A DNA stretch of 54,397 nucleotides from Firmicutes bacterium UBA5286 (GCA_002408465.1 DHSM01000012.1:1-54397), one strand, 5' to 3'. Positions 1 to 8,038 are shown, counted from the stretch's first letter. Notes: generated by a model from the sequence alone, not told the origin. Made by a program: numbers and translations.

Positions 1-162
1 AAGACCCGCATAAAGAAAGAACTAAAACATCTTAAAAAGTGCTTACGTTTCGGTAAAGAGTACTTAAATAACGCCCCGGTTTACAGCGGCGGCCACAATT
101 TAACCCGTGCTGCCCTGAAAGGATTATTACCGCCATCTAGAGTCTGGGGGGTTCCTGTTTAA
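1..162 (+). pseudogene. C-terminal end of an unidentified protein, cut by the window edge
   Basis: Frame 1 is open from the first base to a TAA at 160-162, giving 53 residues rich in Lys, Leu and Arg near the start and ending in Trp-Gly-Val-Pro-Val. The start lies outside the window. I do not recognise the family; given the transposon debris immediately downstream it may be the tail of a transposase, but nothing in these residues proves that. No terminator follows it. Confidence 0.3.
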
Positions 163-175
163 AAACCTACAGTAA

Positions 176-613
176 CTTGACACGACCGTTTCTTTTGGAA
201 AAGATGGTACTTATACAGGTGATGGATGGTTATCCACTGGAAAATATGAGGTAATTGATGGAAAAGTTGAGCTTGTTGGCTTTTTAGATGGGGGAAAAAC
301 TCTCTTAATTCAAAAGGAAGGCTCGAAAACAGTATTGGTCACTGCTAACGGCTCTCATACCTATTATCGAGATATAGGTGTCGCAGAGGAAAAGATTCGC
401 CAACGGGAAGAGGCGGCTGCTGAAGCTGCCCGCAAGGCAGAAGAAGCTGCAGAAAAACTAAAGAAGATTATTGTCGGGTTTTGGGTCAGTGACGGTTTTT
501 CACCAATTAGTTTTACAGATACTAGAGAATACATTTACTATGATCTTGATAGTATCGAACTTCAAATTGGGTCGTATGAGGTTATTAACAGTGGTACGGT
601 CTGCATTAATAAC
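176..613 (+). pseudogene. Remnant of a repeat-containing exported or lipoprotein-type protein, interrupted by IS66
   Basis: The frame is open from 176, just after an in-frame stop, and reads into the IS66 end at 614. Two copies of a beta-rich module are visible. The first, around 188-330, contains a Gly-Lys-Tyr-Glu-Val-Ile-Asp-Gly core; the second, around 480-613, contains Gly-Ser-Tyr-Glu-Val-Ile-Asn-Ser-Gly. An Ala/Glu/Lys-rich segment at about 385-465, probably helical, joins them. The pattern resembles small lipocalin-like repeat domains of Gram-positive surface lipoproteins, but I cannot name the family. There is no start codon with a ribosome site, and the reading frame continues into transposon sequence to a stop at 671-673, so this is a broken gene. 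Confidence 0.5.
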
Positions 614-700
614 GTAAGCGTCAAATACTCCCTACCTAGACACCATCTCCTTCCTCATGGGACAATTTCTTAAAGAAATTGCCTGAGGGAGGAGTTTTCA

Positions 701-997
701 ATGAGCAAGCAACAACTACGTCAGATCTGGTCAGCCAGAGTAGCAGAATTCAAGGCCAGCGGTCAGAGTGTACCTGCCTGGTGCGCAGAGCAAGACCTTA
801 AACCCCACCAGCTCAGATACTGGCTGAGAAAAGATCGGGAGTCCAGTAAACCGACTGAATGGATCCCCCTAAACCTAGGGAATAATTCCGAAACGGCTGT
901 GACCCTGCGTGTTGGCCAGGTTGCTATTGAAGTACGTCCCGGCTTTGACCCGAATCTTTTGCTCTCAGTGGTCAAGACCCTTACTGCTCTGTGCTAG
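701..997 (+). CDS. tnpA: IS66 accessory protein TnpA
   Basis: A 98-residue protein with the typical IS66 Orf1 layout: an N-terminal helix-turn-helix-like part whose core reads W-(x)4-V-A-E-F-K-A-S-G-Q-S-V-P-A-W-C and then an Arg-Tyr-Trp-Leu segment. In the family this small protein is required for transposition, probably by binding DNA or the other Tnp proteins. A strong GGGAGGAG site sits 8-9 bases before the ATG at 701. Its stop overlaps the GTG start of tnpB by 7 bases, the usual translational coupling. The gene itself looks intact, but the element is disabled by loss of most of tnpC. Confidence 0.9.
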   Translation: MSKQQLRQIWSARVAEFKASGQSVPAWCAEQDLKPHQLRYWLRKDRESSKPTEWIPLNLGNNSETAVTLRVGQVAIEVRPGFDPNLLLSVVKTLTALC

Positions 998-1338
998 CCG
1001 TCTATAGCCAGGTCTACCTGGCGGCAGGCTGCACCGATCTACGTAAGTCAATTGACGGATTAGCCGTGCTGGTCAAGGAGCGGTTCCAACTGGATCCCTT
1101 CTCTAATTGCCTCTTTGTTTTCTGTAACCGCAATCGAGATAAGTTGAAGATCCTGCATTGGGAGCACAATGGCTTTTGGCTTTACTACCGAAGACTGGAA
1201 CGGGGAAAATTCGAGTGGCCAGCCCATGCTGAGGCCATGACTGCCATCAGTAGAAGAGAGCTAAGATGGCTGCTAGATGGTCTGCAAATAAAGCAAATAC
1301 ATGCCCATCGTGAGGTCACGGCACGCACTGTGCTGTGA
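991..1338 (+). CDS. tnpB: IS66 accessory protein TnpB
   Basis: A 115-residue IS66 Orf2 protein. The signature G-C-T-D-L-R-K-S-I-D-G-L near residues 13-24 and the N-(x)-D-K-L-K-I-L-H-W core near residues 48-57 are clear. It starts at a GTG inside the end of tnpA. TnpB is needed for IS66 transposition, although its biochemical role is not settled. Length is normal for the family. It is followed by a 67-base gap to tnpC with no visible ribosome site. The gene appears intact but has no complete TnpC partner here. Confidence 0.9.
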   Translation: MLAVYSQVYLAAGCTDLRKSIDGLAVLVKERFQLDPFSNCLFVFCNRNRDKLKILHWEHNGFWLYYRRLERGKFEWPAHAEAMTAISRRELRWLLDGLQIKQIHAHREVTARTVL

Positions 1339-1405
1339 CTATATTTTTTGCCTGAGAACCCTAGAAAATAAAGGGTTTCCGGCACTTTTGTCGAATAATA
1401 TAAGT

Positions 1406-1945
1406 ATGGAAAACGCAGTGAAATTCGCCGCCGAACTACATGAAAAATGTGCTCTGCAGGAACAGACAATTACCACACAAAAGCAGAAGATTGCAGAGCT
1501 CACGGCCAAGGTAATCTGGTTCGAGGAACAATTTCGCCTGAGCCAGCATAGAAGTTTCGGGCGCTCCAGCGAACAACAGGCGGGCTCCCAACAGCTAAGT
1601 ATTTTCAATGAAGCTGAAGTGGAAGCTAAGACTAAGGCCGAACCAACAATTGAAGAAATTACCTATCGTCGCCGCAAGAAGCAGGGTAAGCGTGAGGAGA
1701 AGCTTGAGAACCTGCCAGTGGAAACGATTGAATACCGCCTGTCCGATGAGGAACGGGTCTGTTCCTGCTGCGGCGGAGAATTACATGAGATGAGCACCGA
1801 GGTAAGACAAGAACTGAAGATTATTCCCGCCGAGGTCAGCGTGGTTAAGCATGTGCGTCACGTATATGCCTGCCGCCGGTGTGAGCGTGAAAATGTTAAA
1901 ACCCCTATCGTTACAGCTCCCATGCCAAAACCGGTGTTACCTCAA
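1406..1945 (+). pseudogene. tnpC: IS66 transposase TnpC, N-terminal third only
   Basis: The ATG at 1406 begins an IS66 TnpC N terminus. A coiled coil lies at about residues 10-45 (leucine-zipper domain), followed by the Arg-Ser-(x)-Glu motif, a Lys/Arg-rich segment, a zinc-binding part with CSCC near residue 115 and CRRC near 156, and then the proline-rich hinge. TnpC normally continues for about 300 more residues carrying the DDE catalytic core. Here similarity ends at about base 1945, right after the hinge, and the frame runs on into unrelated sequence to a stop at 2231-2233. The catalytic domain is therefore missing and the product cannot transpose DNA. Confidence 0.85.
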
Positions 1946-2660
1946 CCAAACGGTTGGGTGCGGGTCCTGCCACCGGGAAAGTCGGAAAAGTTAATCTATA
2001 CCGAAGTCAGTAAGTGTTTGCAGGAGATTGATAATATTCAACCCTTAAAACTCGGGACCCCTGTTGAGCTTTCCTTTGAATTGAAGAATAAAGAGAAAGC
2101 AGCAATTTTTGAAAATGACCCCAGGGTACAAGTTTCTGCCGAAACCGTCATTATAAATGCAGACAACTATAAGGATGCTTACGTTATCTTCTGGGATTGT
2201 TACGTAAAAATCATGATGTGCCTAATTGACTAAATCAGGTATCTTCAATTTTGTTACGGAGAGTTTTACTTTTGGTCTGACGGTAATTTAAATCGGGTAT
2301 CATCTGATTGGTCAAATGCGGGGATAGTGATTGCTGACAATAATATAACTGATTTCAATTATATCACTACTATTTAATGTAGCTGATGGATGGGTTTACT
2401 ACTCTCACTACTACGGTAAAGGAATATTCCGAGTCCGCACTGATGGAACTAATCTCCAAAAAATTACTAACGTTGAGGATGTGGTTCTAATATCGATTGT
2501 TGAGGACTGGATATTCTGTGCGACGCTTTATAGCGACGAATTATATCGTATGCGTTTAGATGGAAGTGATTTGGACATTGTCGGCGAGCATACTCAAAGC
2601 AAGCCCTTCCCGGGAAGAGGATCCCAAACTGCCTCTAAACTTTGCCCAGGGGGATTTTGA
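1946..2660 (+). pseudogene. Decayed beta-propeller (DUF5050-like) gene remnant
   Basis: After the tnpC break the same frame encodes about 95 residues that do not look like transposase, then a stop at 2231, then a further stretch whose motifs (Phe-Tyr-Phe-Trp-Ser-Asp-Gly-Asn) resemble DUF5050-type propeller blades. At 2375 there is another stop, and the pattern continues from 2376 in the next frame: Asp-Gly-Trp-Val-Tyr-Tyr-Ser, Arg-Val-Arg-Thr-Asp-Gly-Thr and Arg-Met-Arg-Leu-Asp-Gly-Ser. These are the W-I-Y-Y / R-x-D-G-T repeats of lipoprotein-like propellers. At least one stop and one frameshift are present, so the gene is dead. It may once have belonged to the same gene as the fragment at 176-613, but this cannot be shown here. 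Confidence 0.5.
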
Positions 2661-2826
2661 AAAAATTGACGCCGAGTTATTTACACTGCATATGGAGGAC
2701 CTGAAAAACCAGGGCAGTATGAGCGATTTTAAACTGCTTCGAGTCATCTTCGAACAAGAGGAACAATGGGGCTTCTTTGTCTGTATAGACTATTCTGTGC
2801 AAAGCTCTGACGAATCCTGGCAGTAA
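2560..2826 (+). pseudogene. C-terminal fragment of an unidentified acidic protein
   Basis: An open frame ending at 2824-2826. Its first part overlaps the propeller remnant in another frame, so the coding sense probably begins near 2605, where the protein becomes acidic and plausible (Glu-Glu-Asp-Pro-Lys-Leu-Pro-Leu and onward, about 70 residues). It ends just before a small hairpin followed by six T. No start codon with a ribosome site is visible at the proposed left limit. I do not recognise the family. It is best read as the tail of a gene whose front was removed by the same rearrangements that scrambled this region. Confidence 0.35.
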
Positions 2827-2851
2827 GACAGTCAATGTCTGCGGTTTTTTC
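2826..2851 (+). terminator. Small hairpin plus T run
   Basis: The arms AGACA (2826-2830) and TGTCT (2836-2840) close a five-base loop, followed by GCGG and six T. It lies directly after the stop at 2826. The stem is short, so termination strength is doubtful. Confidence 0.4.
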
Positions 2852-2933
2852 TTGCCCTCCCTGTCGGCAGCATGTCATAATGATTTGTGGTTGGTTTGTC
2901 CAGTCCAGCCGCCAATCTTACATAAAGGAGATT

Positions 2934-3017
2934 CACGGAAATATTAAAAGGGAAAACCTCGTCGCCTAGCCAGCACAGGTTTTCCCTTTCCCCAAACACG
3001 CCCTAAGGCGTATCCGT
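2934..3017. repeat. Nested inverted repeat at the edge of the IS481-like element
   Basis: A perfect 13-base inverted repeat (2947-2959 with 2977-2989, core GGGAAAACCT / AGGTTTTCCC) is enclosed by a second pair, CACGGA (2934-2939) and TCCGTG (3012-3017). The inner arm is followed by CTTTCCCC rather than a clean T run. It lies 14 bases before the first gene of the insertion element, so it may be a terminal structure or a barrier to transcription entering the element. Confidence 0.6.
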
Positions 3018-3030
3018 GACACTATGATAC

Positions 3031-3627
3031 ATGAAATGGGATACCTGTGTAAAGGACTATTTGAAAATGGTTGAAAATGGCTGCCCCGAGGAGTTTCGGC
3101 CTACCTGGTGTAAACATTGTCAATCCAAGGCCAAATTCCATAAGCACGGCAGCTTTACCCGCAGTGTGCTTACCATGGAAGAACTGTTAGAGATTAAAAT
3201 CTTCCGGTTCAAATGCACTGCCTGCGACAAGACCTGCAGCGTCCTGCCATCTTTCTTAAGACACAACCATACTGCAGCCTTGGATGTCCAAGAACATGTT
3301 GTGCAAAGCCACAGCAAGGGGGTTGCCCTAAGAATAATTTCCGAGCAACTGTCTCCGCAACTGGCTTTTTCCGAGAAGACCCTCTGGCGCTGGAAGAATT
3401 ATTGGCAGAAGTTGCTGAATAAGCTTAAACCAGACTTCTGGCCGACAGTGCTGGCCCGCTTCCCGCATCTTCTGCTTCCGCGGGGAAGTGAAGCTCCCAG
3501 TAGCTTGTGGGGGTGGGTATTCTGGGTGTGGGGTCAGACCCGGCTGCAATTGACGGATAAGCCTGCAGGCTGCTTCCAATGGCTTACTTTCCTCTCTCTG
3601 CCAGTGGCGGTGACGGCGGGGGCCTAA
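3031..3627 (+). CDS. DUF6431-type zinc-ribbon protein of an insertion element
   Basis: A 198-residue protein whose first 75 residues carry paired cysteines (C-K-H-C near residue 29, C-T-A-C near residue 61), a zinc-ribbon arrangement. A helix-turn-helix-like part follows (Ser-Glu-Lys-Thr-Leu-Trp-Arg-Trp-Lys, about residues 113-121), and then a low-complexity Trp/Pro/Leu-rich tail. The family (DUF6431) accompanies DDE transposase genes and probably binds DNA, but its exact role is not established. No good ribosome site precedes the ATG, so translation may be weak. It is separated from the transposase gene by 101 bases that hold no other gene. Confidence 0.65.
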   Translation: MKWDTCVKDYLKMVENGCPEEFRPTWCKHCQSKAKFHKHGSFTRSVLTMEELLEIKIFRFKCTACDKTCSVLPSFLRHNHTAALDVQEHVVQSHSKGVALRIISEQLSPQLAFSEKTLWRWKNYWQKLLNKLKPDFWPTVLARFPHLLLPRGSEAPSSLWGWVFWVWGQTRLQLTDKPAGCFQWLTFLSLPVAVTAGA

Positions 3628-3728
3628 CTTCCCACAAGACCTGTCCATGATCTTTTGCCTCCCCCTGTTGGAAAATGGGTTTACAGGGGTGTGTGCCCCG
3701 AGTTTTCCCAAAAAGGATGTGGATTAGG

Positions 3729-4664
3729 ATGAAAAGTATACTAAGCGACCAGGTGGCAGCGTTTCGCTATGGGCTAATTGCACCCATTGTCTGCCGCCAG
3801 ACTCCCCTCTTGCCAGGGGAGTTAAAGGCCTACCTGGAAGAGACTGCGAGCCAAATTTACGAGATACCAGGCAGCGCTCGAAACAAAGTTAGCACACGAA
3901 CGTTGGAGCGGTATTTGTCACTATACAGGAAAGGCGGATATGATGCCCTGAAACCTCAGGCCAAATCTTCCAAAGGCCGCACCACGATTCCAGCCCCAGT
4001 GCTGCAACAGGCAATTGAATTGCGCAGGGAACGACCTGAACGCAGTGTGGAACAGATCATCTTTATGCTGGAGGAGAACGGCATTGCTGAGAAGGACAGC
4101 CTGGCTAACAGCACCTTAGCCCGACAACTGCGTCTGGCAGGGGCTTCCCGCAACGAAATGCTGGTGAAAACCGAGGGCTACCGCCGTTTCGAAGCGGAAG
4201 ATGCCCATGTAATCTGGCAATCCGACTTCCAACATACCTTATATCTTCCTGATCCCCAAGACCCCAAACGCAAGAAGAAGGCAATGTTATTTGCCATACT
4301 GGACGATTATTCCCGTTATGTGGTACAGGCTCAGTTCTATTGGGATGAAAAGCTGCCTCGCTTAGAAGACAGCCTGAAGAAAGCCATCCTTCGCTGGGGA
4401 ATACCTGAGCAATTTTACTGTGACAATGGCGCCGTCTTTTCCTCATCCCATTTAGCGAGGATCTGCGGCAAACTGGGCATTCGCTTAAGCCACAGCCGCG
4501 CGTACCGTCCAGCTGGGCGCGGTTATGGAAAAGGTAGCCGTTATGCAAAGTTGATGCGACAAGTCCACATGGTTGTTCGTTTTACTATTGAATTACTTTG
4601 CATAATGTTCCAATCTATTTTTAGGCGATCTATGCCAAAAAATCGATTGGAGGTTATAAAATGA
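3729..4664 (+). pseudogene. IS481-like DDE transposase lacking its third catalytic residue
   Basis: From the ATG at 3729 the protein has an N-terminal helix-turn-helix pair (to about residue 110) and then an RNase H-like rve core. The first catalytic Asp is in Trp-Gln-Ser-Asp-Phe-Gln (about residue 162) and the second in Cys-Asp-Asn-Gly-Ala-Val-Phe (about residue 234). The family normally continues Arg-Pro-(x)-Gly-Arg-Gly-Lys-(x)-Glu, where the Glu is the third catalytic residue. Here the match ends just at Arg-Pro-Ala-Gly-Arg-Gly (near 4523) and the last 45 residues are unrelated, translated from the leader of the next gene. The enzyme is therefore inactive. Confidence 0.8.
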
Positions 4665-5815
4665 AGGCTAATCCTTTGACGGCTACAGAACTCATCAAAG
4701 CGACAAAGGAGGAATTGCTCCGAACAGGTTACACCTCTTTCATGCTAATTGACAGGGTCTGGATGAACCTGGAGAAATATATAAATAGTAAAGGTATCCA
4801 CTATTTTTCTCCAGAAGTAGGACTATCTTTTTTGGAGGAACGGTACCATTTTTCAGCAGATCCGAAATCACACTCAAACACCGACCGTTTGCGCGCCATT
4901 CAATTACTTGAGGATTTTCAAGCACATGAAAGAATTATGGTCGGAGCAGGCAATGAAAGGTGGCACACCAGTAACATCAACCAGATTTTACGGAATGAAA
5001 AATATATCGGTGATGCCCTCTTGCAGAAAACATATACTACTGACTTTCTCACCAAGACACGAGTAAAGAACCATGGCATTGTCCCTCAGTATTATGTGGA
5101 AAACAGCCATGAGGCCATCATCCCGCGTGAAATTTTCATGCAGGTACAGGAGGAACTCATACGTCGCCGCATCGTCCACACCATCCCGAATGGGAAAAAC
5201 AGAACCTTCAGCAGTACGCACAGCTTTTCAAATATGATTATCTGTGGAGGCTGCGGCGAGTTTTTTCGTAGAATTCATTGGAACAACCGAGGGAAAAAGT
5301 CGATCGTTTGGCGCTGCATCAGTAGGTTGGAAAACACAGGTCAGTTCTGCGATGCCCGCACGGTATTGGAGAGCACCATTGAGCAGGTACTGGTTACCGC
5401 TATCAATCAGATGCTCTGCGACAAAGACTCCTTCCTCTCCATCCTTAGGGACAACATCGAAACCATCATAAGCCATGGAAACGACACCACCCTGGCTGAC
5501 ATCGACAAGCGGTTTGAGGAGCTTCAAACGGAGCTTGTGAAGCTAGCCAATTCCAAGGCTGAATATGATAAAGCGGGCGATGAAATTTACCGCCTGCGTG
5601 ATGAAAAACAGAAAGTACAGCTCGAAATAATTGGGCACGATGAATTGAAAAATCGCATAGCTGACATGAGCGTATTCCTACGTGAACAGCCCACCGCCAT
5701 TACCCAATATGATGAGATGCTTGTCCGGCGGCTAATTGGAAAAGTCACTGTCTACGAGGACAAATTTACCGTGGAATTCAAGTCCGGCAGTGTGACGGTG
5801 GATGTAAATGAATAA
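4661..5815 (+). CDS. Chimeric recombinase: tyrosine-integrase N terminus joined to serine-recombinase C terminus
   Basis: A 384-residue protein with a clear ribosome site (TTGGAGG, 7 bases before the ATG). Residues 1-95 look like the core-binding N-terminal domain of a tyrosine integrase: helical, with a Tyr-Ile-Asn-Ser-Lys-Gly-Ile turn and a Pro-Glu-Val segment. From about residue 100 the protein is a typical large serine recombinase: the recombinase domain with Ile-Leu-Arg-Asn-Glu-Lys-Tyr-Ile-Gly-Asp, a zinc ribbon beginning CGGCGEFF near residue 197, a coiled coil at about 285-335, and the C-terminal beta segment. The serine resolvase domain with its nucleophile is missing, and so is the catalytic domain of the tyrosine enzyme. 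It could be a decayed fusion or a DNA-binding protein kept for another use. It ends at a good terminator. Confidence 0.75.
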   Translation: MKANPLTATELIKATKEELLRTGYTSFMLIDRVWMNLEKYINSKGIHYFSPEVGLSFLEERYHFSADPKSHSNTDRLRAIQLLEDFQAHERIMVGAGNERWHTSNINQILRNEKYIGDALLQKTYTTDFLTKTRVKNHGIVPQYYVENSHEAIIPREIFMQVQEELIRRRIVHTIPNGKNRTFSSTHSFSNMIICGGCGEFFRRIHWNNRGKKSIVWRCISRLENTGQFCDARTVLESTIEQVLVTAINQMLCDKDSFLSILRDNIETIISHGNDTTLADIDKRFEELQTELVKLANSKAEYDKAGDEIYRLRDEKQKVQLEIIGHDELKNRIADMSVFLREQPTAITQYDEMLVRRLIGKVTVYEDKFTVEFKSGSVTVDVNE

Positions 5816-5830
5816 ACCAAAAAATGAACG

Positions 5831-5872
5831 AGGCAATCTACGTGAATTTGAACGTAGAGTGCCTTATTTTTT
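5831..5872 (+). terminator. Rho-independent terminator of the chimeric recombinase gene
   Basis: Arms at 5831-5843 and 5852-5864 pair with one mismatch (AGGCA and TCTACGT parts), with an 8-base loop, followed by TATTTTTT. It lies 15 bases after the stop codon. Confidence 0.8.
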
Positions 5873-6003
5873 CAATGAATCCATTGTATTATGAGTGCTT
5901 GTTTGTCTAAGCCGCACCTTAATTCCCAAGAGCTGGTATCTATAATAAGCACCATTCATCGTGACCATTTCGACTTAATAATGCGCACCACCCGAAAGAT
6001 GCA

Positions 6004-7065
6004 CTAATCCTCAAGTTCTGGCTGGGTTTTATACAATATTTCGGATACCTCCACTGTTTTAACATCTACGCAATTAAACAAGTTCTCATCAAAAATAGCA
6101 AGATTGTAACCACCTGGTCTGAGTGTGCTGGCATATTCAACACCATCATAGTTCTCACTCTTTATAAAACCAGCTATATACTGTGTTGGCAGATATTCTA
6201 ACAGACTATCGCTGCGCCGTAGAGGTTTAGCAAGTTCAGCGGCAATTTCTTGAAAGACTCTTCGGTTTGCTGCAAATTGCTCAAACTCGCCAGCATACAG
6301 GAAAGGACTTATTTTTGACACGCCTGATAAATTAACTACTGTTATTTCATGAGTGTTTTGAAATTCACCGATGGTAATGTAATCAAATGCACTTGCACGA
6401 ACCTCATTAACAATCGTTTTAACATCTGAAGAAAGGTATAGAACGCCTATACCCTCTGGATTGGCACGTCCGCCGCTACGCCTATCTTGTGGAGGAACCC
6501 CCATTTTATCTTTTGAAAAGCCACTTTTGTCAACGGAAATTCTTGCTCGATAAAATCGAGAACCAACAGGATATGTCTTGGCAACAACTGACAAAACCGA
6601 AGCAAATGCGTCAGAATTAAACATGCTATTGTGATAGCGATTAATATGCTTTATAGAGTCTGAAAATTCGGCCCAAGTATATCCGCGTACGACACCAAAC
6701 TCTTGAAGAAAATCATTGTCTGTAAGTTGAGAAATAATAACATTCCTAGTGAAAATGTCTGACCCGTAAGGGTAAGCTGTTTCACATAATTTTTTTGTCA
6801 ATGCTAAAATCAATTCAACTCCCGCATTAAAAATATCCCAGTCGTCACGCAATGCAATCTTTAATGGTTTAGCACCTGCATGATCTGATACGGAGTAGGA
6901 TTGTAACAGGCTTATCATCATCCCAGAAATCGAATTTGGCACGTTATCAATATTATAGACCGCTACAACTTTTGATGAACAAAAATCGCAGTTTCCTATT
7001 TGTCCTTGCATTTCTATAATTCCCCTTATATGGGAATCACGAAAGCAATCAATGCAACAATTCAT
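6004..7065 (-). CDS. RES-domain protein with N-terminal zinc-finger-like segment, predicted NAD+-degrading toxin
   Basis: A 353-residue protein. The N terminus has Cys3, Cys4, Cys7, Cys26 and Cys29, a possible zinc site. A helical middle part (about 55-160) resembles the HEPN/RES-associated region, and the RES domain occupies about 165-340. The motif residues that name the family are visible: Arg173/Arg175 in Phe-Tyr-Arg-Ala-Arg, Glu221 in Val-Asn-Glu-Val-Arg, and Ser313 in Tyr-Ala-Ser-Thr, preceded by the conserved Gly-Arg-Ala-Asn-Pro-Glu-Gly stretch. Characterised RES toxins degrade NAD+. The ATG overlaps the stop of the gene upstream (ATGA), so it is the last gene of the cassette. There is no Xre-type antitoxin beside it, unlike classical RES toxin pairs. 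Confidence 0.8.
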   Translation of the reverse strand: MNCCIDCFRDSHIRGIIEMQGQIGNCDFCSSKVVAVYNIDNVPNSISGMMISLLQSYSVSDHAGAKPLKIALRDDWDIFNAGVELILALTKKLCETAYPYGSDIFTRNVIISQLTDNDFLQEFGVVRGYTWAEFSDSIKHINRYHNSMFNSDAFASVLSVVAKTYPVGSRFYRARISVDKSGFSKDKMGVPPQDRRSGGRANPEGIGVLYLSSDVKTIVNEVRASAFDYITIGEFQNTHEITVVNLSGVSKISPFLYAGEFEQFAANRRVFQEIAAELAKPLRRSDSLLEYLPTQYIAGFIKSENYDGVEYASTLRPGGYNLAIFDENLFNCVDVKTVEVSEILYKTQPELED

Positions 7066-8033
7066 TGCGGTATGCCTCCGTCGAGGTATCTTCCCATGAG
7101 CTCCAGATGATGCATGATAGAAAGTTTTTTAACAGTTGGTAAGCCGGGGTAATAACCAGTCTCATAATGATTTATGAACGTTGATAACGCAGCTGTTCTC
7201 TGCCCTTGGTGCCCATTATTAAACCAATCAACCAGCTTTGTCACGGCCTCATAATATTTCCCGGCTACATCTTTTGTGCCGATATTTGAATCAGAAACAA
7301 AGTGATGTATCCGCAGTGCATTATCTTCCGCAAAGTAGACAATATGAATGGCGACTGCCGTAGGTGCAAATCCGCCTTCATCAAACATACTGCCGACAAT
7401 GGAGTAATCTCCGAAACCGAAATAGCCTTCTTCTGAAAAGTATAAATGATCTTCGGAGAAAGGCTCGTCGTCCGTTATTGCATAATCAGCATTTTTCGCT
7501 TGTTTTGTAAACCAATCCTTAAACATTACTTTGTTTTGCTTAACTGCACGCCTAATTTGACGTTCCTCCGACGAAAACAGCGTGTATTGCGGGGGAGTAT
7601 CACTAAACTCATCTATGTATACAGAGAGAGAATCCCGGTTATCAAACAAGGTAAGAATCTTATCCTTGCCTATCCCTTTTTCGCCGAGGTCATTTATGTG
7701 ATTTGCAGCACTCGCGCTTATAATAATAGAAGGAATTACCCCGTCTGCTAATAAGTATGAATCCAAAAGTTCCTGTGTGGCAGGTAAATTTATTAAGTCC
7801 CCAACCTTTGGGTTTACAATAATCGCTATTTTTTGATTTGCCTTAGAAAATGCTTGAAGTGTAATATCAAACGTCGAAATCATCTTATATGGTATGACAA
7901 ACTTTTCATCTTTTTTAACAAGCTTGACGGGCTCAATTACAGGGATTACAGAATTGCTGAGCAATCCGTCATTAGCCAATTCTTTTAGTGCAAGCAGCTC
8001 GTACTGTCTACCACGAAAATACGGAAAATACAT
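7062..8033 (-). CDS. sce7725-like / phage T4 beta-protein-like family protein
   Basis: A 323-residue protein beginning Met-Tyr-Phe-Pro-Tyr-Phe-Arg-Gly-Arg-Gln-Tyr-Glu-Leu. Early basic residues, then Glu-Leu-(x)-Ala-Leu-(x)-Glu-Leu and Val-Ile-Pro-Val-Ile-Glu-Pro-Val, match the start of the T4 beta-protein fold family and of the sce7725 family, which is found with sce7726 genes. The alternating beta-alpha pattern over the first 200 residues suggests a barrel. The molecular function is not known. A GGGGG site precedes the ATG at 8033. It lies 5 bases after the sce7726-like gene and overlaps the RES gene by 4 bases, so the three are translated together. Confidence 0.7.
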   Translation of the reverse strand: MYFPYFRGRQYELLALKELANDGLLSNSVIPVIEPVKLVKKDEKFVIPYKMISTFDITLQAFSKANQKIAIIVNPKVGDLINLPATQELLDSYLLADGVIPSIIISASAANHINDLGEKGIGKDKILTLFDNRDSLSVYIDEFSDTPPQYTLFSSEERQIRRAVKQNKVMFKDWFTKQAKNADYAITDDEPFSEDHLYFSEEGYFGFGDYSIVGSMFDEGGFAPTAVAIHIVYFAEDNALRIHHFVSDSNIGTKDVAGKYYEAVTKLVDWFNNGHQGQRTAALSTFINHYETGYYPGLPTVKKLSIMHHLELMGRYLDGGIPQ

Positions 8034-8038
8034 ATCTG

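Larger units (their letters stand above)
614..1945 (+). mobile_element. IS66-family element, 3' truncated
   Basis: The three-gene tnpA-tnpB-tnpC order is diagnostic for IS66. The left end is placed at 614 because the sequence there starts GTAAGCG, the usual IS66 terminal motif, and because the interrupted host frame stops making sense at this point. tnpC breaks off near 1945 after its zinc-finger region, so the right half of the element, including the transposase core, is gone. A possible eroded right end (GCTTAC ending at 2182) would need an unexplained stretch between 1945 and 2182. The 8 bases flanking the two candidate ends do not match, so there is no recognisable target duplication. Confidence 0.8.
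2934..4523 (+). mobile_element. IS481-like insertion element with DUF6431 partner gene, 3' truncated
   Basis: It comprises a zinc-ribbon DUF6431 gene (3031-3627) and a DDE transposase gene (3729 onward). This pairing is found in insertion elements of anaerobic Bacillota. The similarity stops at about 4523, in the middle of the transposase core, and the next sequence is the leader of the recombinase gene at 4661. The left limit is an estimate based on the inverted repeat; no right end or target duplication can be defined because of the truncation. Confidence 0.65.

Noticed and set aside
2175..2190. GCTTAC ending at 2182 as the right end of IS66
   Set aside because: Only about eight of nine bases match the left end, the adjoining 8 bases do not duplicate the left flank, and the sequence between 1945 and 2182 is not transposase.
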